Positions 18,489-25,998 are shown, numbered from the stretch's first letter. The stretch is DNA of 45,518 nt from Parcubacteria group bacterium (GCA_016188775.1 JACPHC010000001.1:1-45518); one strand, 5' to 3'. Notes: generated by a model from the letters alone, not told the origin. Program-made: numbers and translations.

Positions 18489-18522
18489 GCCGACCTAGCT
18501 CAATGGCAGAGCAACGGTTTTG
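18489..18522 (+). pseudogene. tRNA-Thr-like 5' fragment (acceptor strand, D arm, start of anticodon arm)
   Basis: GCCGACC TA GCTCAATGGCAGAGC A ACGGTTTTG. Confidence 0.65.
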
Positions 18523-18539
18523 CCCGCCCCGTTAGAAAT

Positions 18540-18612
18540 GCCGAGGTAGCTCAGCTGGTAGAGCAACTGTTTTGTAAACAGTAGGTCGTGGGTTCGAATC
18601 CCTCCCTCGGCT
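18540..18612 (+). tRNA. tRNA-Thr(UGU)
   Basis: GCCGAGG/CCTCGGC acceptor, ACTGT-TTTGTAA-ACAGT anticodon arm, TTCGAAT T-loop; one T-T mismatch in the T-stem. Confidence 0.85.
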
Positions 18613-18632
18613 CATCGGCATTTCTAACTGGG

Positions 18633-18667
18633 TAAATAGGTTCCGAGTTCGAGTCTCGGGTTCGGCT
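18633..18667 (+). pseudogene. tRNA 3' fragment (T arm and acceptor strand) likely matching the 18489 fragment
   Basis: AAATAGGTT CCGAG-TTCGAGT-CTCGG GTTCGGC T. Confidence 0.6.
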
Positions 18668-18676
18668 CTGACGGGA

Positions 18677-18741
18677 TAAATAGGTCCTCGGTTTGACCCT
18701 TCGGGTCATCACCCGCAGGGTGACAAATCCGAGAGGCGGCT
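18677..18741 (+). pseudogene. second tRNA-like 3' fragment with family D double hairpin inside the T-loop
   Basis: AAATAGGTC CTCGG-TTTGA[CCCTTCGGGTCATCACCCGCAGGGTGA]CAAAT-CCGAG AGGCGGC T. Confidence 0.55.
18695..18723. repeat. double-hairpin repeat family D
   Basis: GACCCTTCGGGTCATCACCCGCAGGGTGA. Confidence 0.85.
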
Positions 18742-18759
18742 TTGATAAAAAATATCTAT

Positions 18760-18843
18760 CCGGCGGTGACAGAGTGGCCAAATGTACCTGACTGTAAATC
18801 AGGCGGGTTAATCCCTACGTAGGTTCGAATCCTACCCGCCGGA
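18760..18843 (+). tRNA. tRNA-Tyr(GUA), class II, with C1:G72
   Basis: CCGGCGG/CCGCCGG acceptor then A73, T8, anticodon loop CTGTAAA, long variable arm CGGGTTAATCCCTAC, T arm GTAGG-TTCGAAT-CCTAC. Confidence 0.92.
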
Positions 18844-18866
18844 CAATAAAATTTATCCATAATGTT

Positions 18867-19532
18867 ATGTTTAATATGACGAATTTTAAAAAATATCTCG
18901 CCGAATTAGTCGGAACTTTTACTCTTGTTTTAATTGGCGCCGGAACAGTTATCGCTAATTTCGCCAGCAGGGGCAAAGTCGGTCTTTTGGGCATTGCTTT
19001 GGCTTTTGGTTTTGTCGTTATGGTTATGGTTTATGTTTTTGGGCGGATTTCCGGAGCTCATTTGAATCCGGCTGTCACTATCGCTCTTTTTTTGAAAAAG
19101 AAAATAAATTTTCAAGACTCCGTTTTGTACGTTATTTTTCAGAATCTAGGCGCGGTTTTAGCCGGACTTGTTTTGCTTTTTAGTTTTGGTTCTTCTGATT
19201 TAGTCGCTCAAGGAGTGACGGTTCTGGGCGAGAATATTTCGCTTTTTCAAGGCGTCGCGATTGAATCATTTTTAACTTTTTTTCTAATGATGGCCATTTT
19301 GTCGTTTGTTGATCAGGAATCGGAAATAATTATCGGAGCGGCTGTGATTGGCGTGACCATTTCAATGGATATTCTTTTTGGCGGTGTTTTAACCGGAGCT
19401 TCCATGAATCCGGCCCGGACTTTTGGTCCGGCGCTTGTGGCCGGAGTATGGAATAATCATTGGATTTATTGGGTTGGTCCGATTCTAGGCGCGGCAGTCG
19501 CCGTCTGTATTTCAAAAATTTGGAAGAAATGA
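18867..19532 (+). CDS. aquaporin / MIP-family channel
   Basis: HLNPAVTIALFL and GASMNPARTFGPAL NPA motifs with six predicted TM segments. Confidence 0.92.
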   Translation: MFNMTNFKKYLAELVGTFTLVLIGAGTVIANFASRGKVGLLGIALAFGFVVMVMVYVFGRISGAHLNPAVTIALFLKKKINFQDSVLYVIFQNLGAVLAGLVLLFSFGSSDLVAQGVTVLGENISLFQGVAIESFLTFFLMMAILSFVDQESEIIIGAAVIGVTISMDILFGGVLTGASMNPARTFGPALVAGVWNNHWIYWVGPILGAAVAVCISKIWKK

Positions 19533-19547
19533 GACAATAAAATTTTA

Positions 19548-20648
19548 ATGAACATAAAAGAAAAATTAGAGCTTATCAGTCGAAATACCGAAGAAGTTTT
19601 GACAAAAGAAGATTTAGAAAATCTTCTTTTGTCAAAATCAACGCCTCGTCATTATATCGGCTTTGAAATTTCCGGAAAAATTCATTTAGGCACCGGACTG
19701 GTCGCGCTTTCTAAAGTTAAAGATTTCGCGGATGCCGGCCTAGAATGCGTTATTTTTTTGGCCGACTGGCACACCTGGATTAACGATAAATTAGGCGGCG
19801 ATTTCGCGGCGATTAAAGAAATCGCGGTAAATTATTTTAAAGAAGGAATAAAAACATCTTTCAAGATTTTAGGAGGCGACCCCAAAAAACTTCATTTCAT
19901 TTTGGGTTCGGACCTTTATCATCGCAATGATAAATATCTTGGACTTATTCTGGGGATAGCCAAACATTCGACTCTGGCAAGAATTAAACGGAGTATCACT
20001 ATTTTGGGCCGAAAAGAAGGCAGCGAAGTTGATTTTGCCAAATTGATTTATCCGGTAATGCAAGTGGCCGATATTTTCGCCTTGAAGGCGGATATCGCTC
20101 ATGCCGGCCTTGATCAACGAAAAGCTCATGTTATCGCGCGAGCCGTTGCTCCAAAAATCGGATATCTAGAACCTGTTGTTATTCATCACAGCCTTCTTAT
20201 GGGGCTTACCGCTCCCGCGAAATGGCCAATTACGGATTTGGAAAAAAAAGAATTAAAATTAGAACTTAAAATGAGCAAATCCAAACCTGATTCGGCGATT
20301 TTTATTCATGATTCAGAAGAGGAAATAAAAAGAAAAATTAAAAAATCTTTTTGTCCGGAAAAAGAAATCGCGTATAATCCGATTCTGGATATGGTTGAAA
20401 AGATTATTTTCAGATTAAATCGGCGAGATTTTGAAATTAAACGGCTCGCAAAATTTGGCGGCAATATCGTTTATAACTCGTTTTCCGATTTGCAAAATGA
20501 TTATAAAACAGGTAGACTTCATCCTGAAGATTTGAAAATCGCCGTATCGTTGAGGCTGATTCAAATTTTGAAGCCCGCGATTGATCATTTTAAAAAGACC
20601 GAACCGGCTAAAATGCTTGCCAGGCTTGAAGAATTAATGGAAAAATAA
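19548..20648 (+). CDS. tyrS: tyrosyl-tRNA synthetase, archaeal/eukaryotic-type
   Basis: HYIGFEISGKIHLGTGL, FLADWHTWIN, IYPVMQVADIFALKADIAHAGLDQRKAHVIAR, KMSKSKPDSAIFIHDS, KIKKSFCPEKEIAYNPILDM, KFGGNIVYNSFSDL. Confidence 0.88.
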   Translation: MNIKEKLELISRNTEEVLTKEDLENLLLSKSTPRHYIGFEISGKIHLGTGLVALSKVKDFADAGLECVIFLADWHTWINDKLGGDFAAIKEIAVNYFKEGIKTSFKILGGDPKKLHFILGSDLYHRNDKYLGLILGIAKHSTLARIKRSITILGRKEGSEVDFAKLIYPVMQVADIFALKADIAHAGLDQRKAHVIARAVAPKIGYLEPVVIHHSLLMGLTAPAKWPITDLEKKELKLELKMSKSKPDSAIFIHDSEEEIKRKIKKSFCPEKEIAYNPILDMVEKIIFRLNRRDFEIKRLAKFGGNIVYNSFSDLQNDYKTGRLHPEDLKIAVSLRLIQILKPAIDHFKKTEPAKMLARLEELMEK

Positions 20649-20650
20649 AT

Positions 20651-20723
20651 GCCGTTGTAGCTCAGTTGGCAGAGCAACTCCATGGTAAGGAGTAGGTCGT
20701 CGGTTCAAATCCGACCAACGGCT
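20651..20723 (+). tRNA. tRNA-Thr(GGU)
   Basis: GCCGTTG/CAACGGC acceptor, ACTCC-ATGGTAA-GGAGT anticodon arm, TTCAAAT T-loop. Confidence 0.93.
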
Positions 20724-20757
20724 CCGGCAATGAATGAAAAAATGATGTCGTCGGTTT

Positions 20758-20786
20758 GACCCTTCGGGTCATCACCCGCAGGGCGA
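20758..20786. repeat. double-hairpin repeat family D inside another tRNA-like T-arm remnant
   Basis: TCGGTTT[GACCCTTCGGGTCATCACCCGCAGGGCGA]CAAATCCGCGCCTGGGCT. Confidence 0.8.
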
Positions 20787-20839
20787 CAAATCCGCGCCTG
20801 GGCTCATAAATAAATTTAAATATTATAATTAAGGTATGG

Positions 20840-20924
20840 CTTCCGCCTACGCTACAGCTTCGGCGGATGCTCATAATTGTAGCGAAATTTATTTCGCTAC
20901 GCTCACAAATTTCGACAATTATGG
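20840..20924. repeat. palindrome cluster upstream of rpmG
   Basis: TCCGCC..GGCGGA; then CATAATTGT[AGCGAAATttATTTCGCT]...ACAATTATG nested arms. Confidence 0.6.
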
Positions 20925-21082
20925 CACAAGAAAATGTTATAAAATTAAGTTGCGTCAATTGCAAAAGAGCCAATTATTTGACTCACAAGAATAAGAAAAA
21001 AGTTGAAAGAAAATTAGAGCTCAAAAAATTTTGCCAATGGTGCAAGGCTCATACTATTCACAAGGAATCTAAAAAAAGATAA
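20921..21082 (+). CDS. rpmG: 50S ribosomal protein L33
   Basis: VIKLSCVNCKRANYLTHKNKKKVERKLELKKFCQWCKAHTIHKESKKR; start trimmed from 20867. Confidence 0.92.
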   Translation: MAQENVIKLSCVNCKRANYLTHKNKKKVERKLELKKFCQWCKAHTIHKESKKR

Positions 21083-21114
21083 TTTTAAAACCTTTTTTAA
21101 AGAAACTGGGGGCT

Positions 21115-21185
21115 GGGACCATAGTTCAATGGCAGAATAGCGGTCTCCAAAACCGTTGATCGAGGTTCAAATCCTCGTGGTCCCG
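21115..21185 (+). tRNA. tRNA-Trp(CCA), G73 discriminator
   Basis: GGGACCA/TGGTCCC acceptor, CTCCAAA anticodon loop, CGAGG-TTCAAAT-CCTCG T arm. Confidence 0.9.
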
Positions 21186-21267
21186 CTGTTTTAAAGCACC
21201 TTGACAATAAAAATAGCCAAGTTCATCTGTAACGGGCAGGATTTGATTTTAAAAAGGAGGGCTAAAA

Positions 21268-21705
21268 GTGAGCCGCAGATATAAAGGAAGGAATAAAAGA
21301 CAGCAAAAATTGCATGAAGATTGGCATCATGTTTATCCAAGATCCAGGCATATTCACAAGACAGGGGTTTTTTGTATTCTTTGCGATTTTCGTTTGCATA
21401 AGCGAATAGACGATCATCGAAGTTGGCATTGTTTGTTTGTCAATAAATATCCGGAAGAAGTCATAGAAAAACTTTGGCAAGCGACCGATGAAAACGGAAA
21501 AATAAAAAAATACCTTATTATAAATAACTCAAAAAACCAACTGAAAGCCTGGCATATACTCTTCCAAGACTTAGAAGATACGGCCTTTTTGGTTAATATA
21601 ATTAAAAGATATTGGATGTATCCGGGAGCACGTTTAGAAAAAGGTCCGGACAAACAATTTAGCAGGTTGGTTTTTGATTCCAGTCTGATTTTAAAAAGGA
21701 GGTGA
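21268..21705 (+). CDS. HNH-like hypothetical protein
   Basis: GTG start with AAAGGAGGG RBS; WHHVYPRSRHIHKTG...HRSWHCLFVNKYPEEVI His-rich pattern. Confidence 0.55.
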   Translation: MSRRYKGRNKRQQKLHEDWHHVYPRSRHIHKTGVFCILCDFRLHKRIDDHRSWHCLFVNKYPEEVIEKLWQATDENGKIKKYLIINNSKNQLKAWHILFQDLEDTAFLVNIIKRYWMYPGARLEKGPDKQFSRLVFDSSLILKRR

Positions 21706-21710
21706 TAAGA

Positions 21711-22922
21711 ATGCGTAAAGAAGATTTTCCGATTCAGATTGATCTTGAAAAAAAAATATTCGAAATTGATAAAATAGAGCGGGAAATGAATCAAGAAATT
21801 ATTGGTCAGTCAAGGGCGATAAGAAAAATAATGCGTTCAGCCGCTATTTATCTGGCTAAAGTAAAAAATCCTTTAAAGCCGATAGACGCTTTTATTTTTT
21901 CCGGTCCGACCGGCGTTGGAAAGACTTATACTGCCGAAACTTTTGCTTGGAAGTTTATAGGAGGAGAAGGCTCGGACGCGCCACTGACAAAAATAAACTG
22001 TTCCGAACTTTCAGAAAAACATCTGGTAACCAGGCTAACCGGAGGCGCGCCGACTTTTGTCGGATACGGCGACCCGACCCAATTGGATCAATTTTCAATT
22101 GATAGTTATCATTTTCGGGAAAAAGCCAAAGAGGAAATATCCAAATTGAAAATACCAATAGAAAAATTTATTGAATTGGGTTCGGACGACAAAGATATTA
22201 AAGCAAATCGCAATAAGTTATTTGAGCTTTATTTAAAATACAAACCGTATCGATCAGTTGTGCTTTTTGATGAAATCGAAGAAGCCCACCCGGCTGTTTA
22301 TAAATTACTCCTCCAAATTTTGGATGACGGATTGTTAAGGATGGGAGATGGGAGTATCACGAGCTTTCGAGATTCCGAGATTTTTCTGACCACTAATATA
22401 GGTTCGGATAAAATAAAAAACATTATGAATCCAGGCATGGGATTTCACGCGGATATCCCGTATAAAAAGAAATTAGAAGCCGCTGGAAACGGCGAGATTG
22501 ATAAATTGATTTATCGAGAAGTCCGAGATGAAATTATTAAGCATAAAGATTTTCCGCCGAAATTTATCGGCAGATTTAGAGATAAAATAGTCGTTTTTAG
22601 AACCCTAAAGCATGATCATTATCTGGAGATTCTTAATCGTCAATTTTTAAAAATTCAAGATCGTATCGCTCATTCGGAAAATCCGTTTTTAATAAGCGGC
22701 TATTCCAATGAGGTAAAAGAGTTTCTTTTGCAAAAAGGGATTAATCCCGAATATGGAGCGAGGCCGCTTAACGCCGCGATTGAAAAATATTTAACATTCA
22801 ATTTATCAAAAGCTCTTTTAGCGGGCGAAATCGTAAAAGGAGATGAAGTTTTCGTGGATATTGAAAACGATAAGATTGTCCTTTTAAGAAAAAATAGACC
22901 AAAAAACCATAAAAAGGGGTAA
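21711..22922 (+). CDS. AAA+ ATPase, ClpB/ClpA AAA-2-like single-ATPase-domain protein
   Basis: FSGPTGVGKTYTAETFA Walker A, VVLFDEIEEAHPAVYKLLLQILDDGLL Walker B, TTNIGSDKI, GARPLNAAIEKYL; RBS GGAGGTGATAAGAATG. Confidence 0.85.
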   Translation: MRKEDFPIQIDLEKKIFEIDKIEREMNQEIIGQSRAIRKIMRSAAIYLAKVKNPLKPIDAFIFSGPTGVGKTYTAETFAWKFIGGEGSDAPLTKINCSELSEKHLVTRLTGGAPTFVGYGDPTQLDQFSIDSYHFREKAKEEISKLKIPIEKFIELGSDDKDIKANRNKLFELYLKYKPYRSVVLFDEIEEAHPAVYKLLLQILDDGLLRMGDGSITSFRDSEIFLTTNIGSDKIKNIMNPGMGFHADIPYKKKLEAAGNGEIDKLIYREVRDEIIKHKDFPPKFIGRFRDKIVVFRTLKHDHYLEILNRQFLKIQDRIAHSENPFLISGYSNEVKEFLLQKGINPEYGARPLNAAIEKYLTFNLSKALLAGEIVKGDEVFVDIENDKIVLLRKNRPKNHKKG

Positions 22923-22937
22923 TAAGCCCCTTTTTGT
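22912..22937 (+). terminator. terminator AAAAGGGG-taataag-CCCCTTTTTG
   Basis: hairpin with T tract directly after the AAA+ gene. Confidence 0.8.
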
Positions 22938-22983
22938 TTGTCAAATTTTAAAAATTTTTTTAATGGTATATAATTAAAAAAAA

Positions 22984-23805
22984 ATGAAAAAACTTTTTTT
23001 ATTAAGCCTGTTGCCTATTTTAGCGGTTTTATTTTTGATAGCCGCCTTTTTCGCGCTGTCTTTTGTTATTTCTTTTTTAAGAAATAAAGCGAATCAGGAA
23101 TTTAAATTTACGCCCAATGACATTGCCATTACTTTTCCCGAAGGTTTTACCAAAAACGAGATTAAAAAACGGTTTGAAGAAAACGGATTTTTTGTCAGTT
23201 TGGAATTGGATAAAAATACGTCCGGTAATTTGAGAAAAAAATTTGATTTTTTCATTGGCGCCCCGTCCGGCGTTATAAATCTGGAAGGATTCTTATTTCC
23301 CGACACGTATCGTTTTGATAAAAATTCAAGCGAGGAAGAAATTATTTCGCGAATGCTAAATAATTTTGACAAAAAACTTGATTTAGAGTTTCGGGAAGAA
23401 ATTAAAAATCAGAATAAATCAGTTTTTGAAATAGTGACAATGGCTTCGCTGATTGAAGAGGAAGGAAAAATAAAAACTGATCGGGAGATTATTTCCGGAA
23501 TTTTATGGAAAAGACTGGAAGTGGGAATGCCGCTTCAAATTGACGCGACTATTAATTACATCACCAACGGCAAAAATTTAAAAATTCCTCTTGAAGAGAC
23601 AAAAATTAAATCGCCTTATAATACTTATTTAAATAAAGGTTTGCCGCTCGGGCCGATTGCCAGTCCCGGCCTGGAATCAATTGAAGCGGCGGTTTTTCCG
23701 GAAAAAACGGAATTTTGGTATTATCTTTCAAAACCCACCGGCGAAATTATTTTTTCCAAAACGCTTGAGGAACATAATATCGCCAAAGTCAAATATTTAA
23801 AATAA
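22984..23805 (+). CDS. mltG: endolytic murein transglycosylase, YceG/MltG family
   Basis: LEGFLFPDTYRF, VTMASLIEEEGK, SPYNTYLNKGLPLGPIASPGLESIEAA. Confidence 0.92.
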   Translation: MKKLFLLSLLPILAVLFLIAAFFALSFVISFLRNKANQEFKFTPNDIAITFPEGFTKNEIKKRFEENGFFVSLELDKNTSGNLRKKFDFFIGAPSGVINLEGFLFPDTYRFDKNSSEEEIISRMLNNFDKKLDLEFREEIKNQNKSVFEIVTMASLIEEEGKIKTDREIISGILWKRLEVGMPLQIDATINYITNGKNLKIPLEETKIKSPYNTYLNKGLPLGPIASPGLESIEAAVFPEKTEFWYYLSKPTGEIIFSKTLEEHNIAKVKYLK

Positions 23806-23938
23806 ACTTGATTTTATTTTGATAATGTGAAATAATAGTTTAAAGTCGAACAATATTAAGTTTTTAGCATGGAGTGTGAGTAAAATTATTCTTTGCGAAT
23901 TTTTTTCAACCGTTCTTTGCTAAGCGAAAAATAATTAA

Positions 23939-24247
23939 ATGGCTAAGAAATTATACGTAGGCAGTCTTCCGTATCAGACCACTGACGGAGAGCTCAAGGA
24001 GCTTTTCGGCCAAGCGGGAACGGTTGAATCAGCGACCATTATTATGGACAAGTTTTCCGGCAAATCCAAGGGATTTGGTTTCGTGGAAATGTCTTCGGAC
24101 GACGAAGCCGGAAAAGCGATTGAAATGTTTAATGGCTACGAGATGGGCGACAGAAAAATTGTCGTCAATGAAGCCAGGCCTAAATCCGAATTCGGACCGA
24201 GGCGGGATTCAAGAGACGGCGGTTTTCGTTCCAGAGGTCGCTACTAA
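23939..24247 (+). CDS. RRM RNA-binding protein with Gly/Arg-rich tail
   Basis: KLYVGSLPYQTTDGELKELF RNP2, KSKGFGFVEM RNP1, tail RRDSRDGGFRSRGRY. Confidence 0.93.
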   Translation: MAKKLYVGSLPYQTTDGELKELFGQAGTVESATIIMDKFSGKSKGFGFVEMSSDDEAGKAIEMFNGYEMGDRKIVVNEARPKSEFGPRRDSRDGGFRSRGRY

Positions 24248-24249
24248 AA

Positions 24250-24294
24250 AAACAAAAAACATCCTTGAACATCGGGGGTGTTTTTTGTTTGAGG
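24250..24294 (+). terminator. probable terminator ACAAAAAACATCC...GGGTGTTTTTTGT
   Basis: stem-loop with T-rich 3' side after the RRM gene. Confidence 0.6.
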
Positions 24295-24341
24295 CGATTT
24301 TTGTGTTAAAATATTCTTAATTAGAAATTTTACTGCGGGAT

Positions 24342-24725
24342 ATGAATCAAGAATATAGTTATTCTCGTTATTCAAAAATCTTTTTACGGATTTCTATCGC
24401 CGCGCTTTTTCTTTTTTTCGGAGCGCTGGCGGTTTTAAGGCCGGAAACGCAAATTGTTTGGATCAGAAAAGAATTTCTTAATTTAATTTCCGATTTTTTG
24501 GGCATAAAAGTTTTTATGTTTATTTTGGGAGTTTTGCAAATAGTGCCGGCAATGGGCGTTTTATTTAATTTTTATCTGAAATGGAGTCTATGGCTGATTG
24601 CTTTGATTTTAATTCCGATTATTATTAACCTTATTAATTTTTCCGTTTTGCTTGCCAATGATATCGCTTTGCGCGATATCGTTATTTTGGCCACTGTGAT
24701 TTATTTAGCAACGGAAGAACGGTAA
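24342..24725 (+). CDS. small integral membrane protein (DoxX-like), hypothetical
   Basis: four hydrophobic segments; ISIAALFLFFGALAVLRP. Confidence 0.5.
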   Translation: MNQEYSYSRYSKIFLRISIAALFLFFGALAVLRPETQIVWIRKEFLNLISDFLGIKVFMFILGVLQIVPAMGVLFNFYLKWSLWLIALILIPIIINLINFSVLLANDIALRDIVILATVIYLATEER

Positions 24726-24732
24726 AAATAAT

Positions 24733-24844
24733 TTTATCCGCCAAAATTTTAAAAATTTAAGCGGATGAATTCATAAAAAATTTTAAATTATGAGTTGCGT
24801 TCATATTCTACAAAAAAATTATTTTTAAAATTTAGGCGGATAAA
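24733..24844. repeat. inverted repeat family E, copy 1
   Basis: TTTATCCGCCAAAATTTTAAAAAT / ATTTTTAAAATTTAGGCGGATAAA (one mismatch); right arm reaches the start codon at 24844. Confidence 0.8.
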
Positions 24845-25251
24845 TGACTCTTAAATATTTTATAATTTTAATTTTAGCCGTTATCGGCATCGCTGACACG
24901 GCCTATATTTATTATAAAAAACGAAAAGGAAGCAAGCTCGTTTGTTATGTTGGCGAAAATTGCGATTCGGTCATTCACAGCCAATATTCAGAAATTTTTG
25001 GCGTCCCGGTGGAAATTATCGGCAATTTTTATTTTATTTTCGTCGTTATTTTTATATTAACGAAGCGGTTTTTTAATTTTCAAATTTTCGGATTAACGCC
25101 TTGGGATATTTTTTTGGGAATTACCAGTTTTGGAGCTTTATTTTCAGTGATTTTTGTCTATATTCAAGCCGTTGTTTTAAAAGAATGGTGCGAATACTGC
25201 ATGGTCGCCCATATTTTAAATTTTATCATCTGGATTTTATTGGTAATTTAA
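24844..25251 (+). CDS. vitamin K epoxide reductase (VKOR) family protein
   Basis: four TM helices, GENCDSVIHSQYSEIFGVPVEIIG and WCEYCMVAH CxxC. Confidence 0.88.
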   Translation: MTLKYFIILILAVIGIADTAYIYYKKRKGSKLVCYVGENCDSVIHSQYSEIFGVPVEIIGNFYFIFVVIFILTKRFFNFQIFGLTPWDIFLGITSFGALFSVIFVYIQAVVLKEWCEYCMVAHILNFIIWILLVI

Positions 25252-25365
25252 ATTTAAATAATTATATTTATCAGTCATTTTATTAAGAAACAGGGCTACG
25301 ATTTATTATTTTGATAAAATAAAGAGATAAAAAATAAGAAAGAAATATCAAAAGTGCCATGGGGT

Positions 25366-25394
25366 TTGACACAAAGTTTATCTTAAGATAAACT
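25366..25394 (+). promoter_or_regulatory. promoter TTGACA-17 bp-TAAACT overlapping a 22-bp perfect palindrome (25374-25395)
   Basis: AAGTTTATCTTAAGATAAACTT covers the spacer and -10. Confidence 0.7.
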
Positions 25395-25400
25395 TAATAT

Positions 25401-25637
25401 ATGGAAAATACTATTGGATTAAAAGAACTTAGAGAAAAAATGGAGGTCTGGATTAATCAGATCCAGAAGGGCAAGTCTTTTATGGTTGTTAGAAAATCAA
25501 AACCGATTTTTAGAATAATACCGCCGGAAACGGAAGAACAATGGGAAACTATAGTTGATTTTACGACAATAAACAAAAACGGTCTGTCAGCAAACAAGAT
25601 TTTAAAAGAACTCCGCAAATTGAATGCCCAATCTTAA
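25401..25637 (+). CDS. type II antitoxin, Phd/YefM-like
   Basis: IGLKELREKMEVWINQIQKGKSFMVVRKSKPIFRI; overlaps the downstream toxin. Confidence 0.7.
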   Translation: MENTIGLKELREKMEVWINQIQKGKSFMVVRKSKPIFRIIPPETEEQWETIVDFTTINKNGLSANKILKELRKLNAQS

Positions 25638-25863
25638 AAAACTTTTTTCTAAGTTCAATAGAGAAGAAAGAGAAGTAATAGAATCTTTGATTGAAATAAT
25701 TATGTCTTTAAGTTGGCATAATTTAGACATTAAAAAATTAAGAGGATATCAAAATATTTTTAGGGTTCGCAAAGGTAAAATACGAATCCTCTTTGCTAAA
25801 AATAAAAAAGATATCCTTATTCTTGCCATTGAACGTCGTCGCGAAGATACTTATAAATTTTAA
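25624..25863 (+). CDS. type II toxin, RelE/ParE-like
   Basis: LRGYQNIFRVRKGKIRILFAKNKKDILILAIERRREDTYKF. Confidence 0.75.
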   Translation: MPNLKKLFSKFNREEREVIESLIEIIMSLSWHNLDIKKLRGYQNIFRVRKGKIRILFAKNKKDILILAIERRREDTYKF

Positions 25864-25960
25864 TCGGAAAGAAATATAAAAAGTGTCCTGGAGTATATAA
25901 GTAAAAAACTCTATCTGTCGTAGATTATTCTTTCAATCTGGTCAATAATCAATAAAATTA

Positions 25961-25998
25961 AAATACCCGTTTACTGATTTCTAAAACGGGTATTTTTT
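25961..25998. terminator. bidirectional terminator AAATACCCGTTT...AAAACGGGTATTTTTT between convergent genes
   Basis: stem with T tract on both sides. Confidence 0.75.

Noticed and set aside
18489-18667. Outer tRNA-Thr-like halves as a functional intron-containing tRNA
   Set aside because: Joining the halves leaves the 3' anticodon stem incomplete and an acceptor mismatch at position 6; treated as fragments unless RNA data show otherwise
18551-18781. Minus-strand ORF (…REGFEPTTYCLQNSCSTS)
   Set aside because: Antisense translation across tRNA-Thr and family D repeat; the GFEPTT pattern is a classic spurious product of tRNA T-arm antisense reading
20662-20973. Minus-strand ORF (…LVGFEPTTYSLPWSCSAN)
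   Set aside because: Same artefact over tRNA-Thr(GGU) and the repeat at 20758
24024-24320. 98-aa plus-strand ORF in another frame of the RRM gene
   Set aside because: Shadow ORF of the clear RRM coding frame
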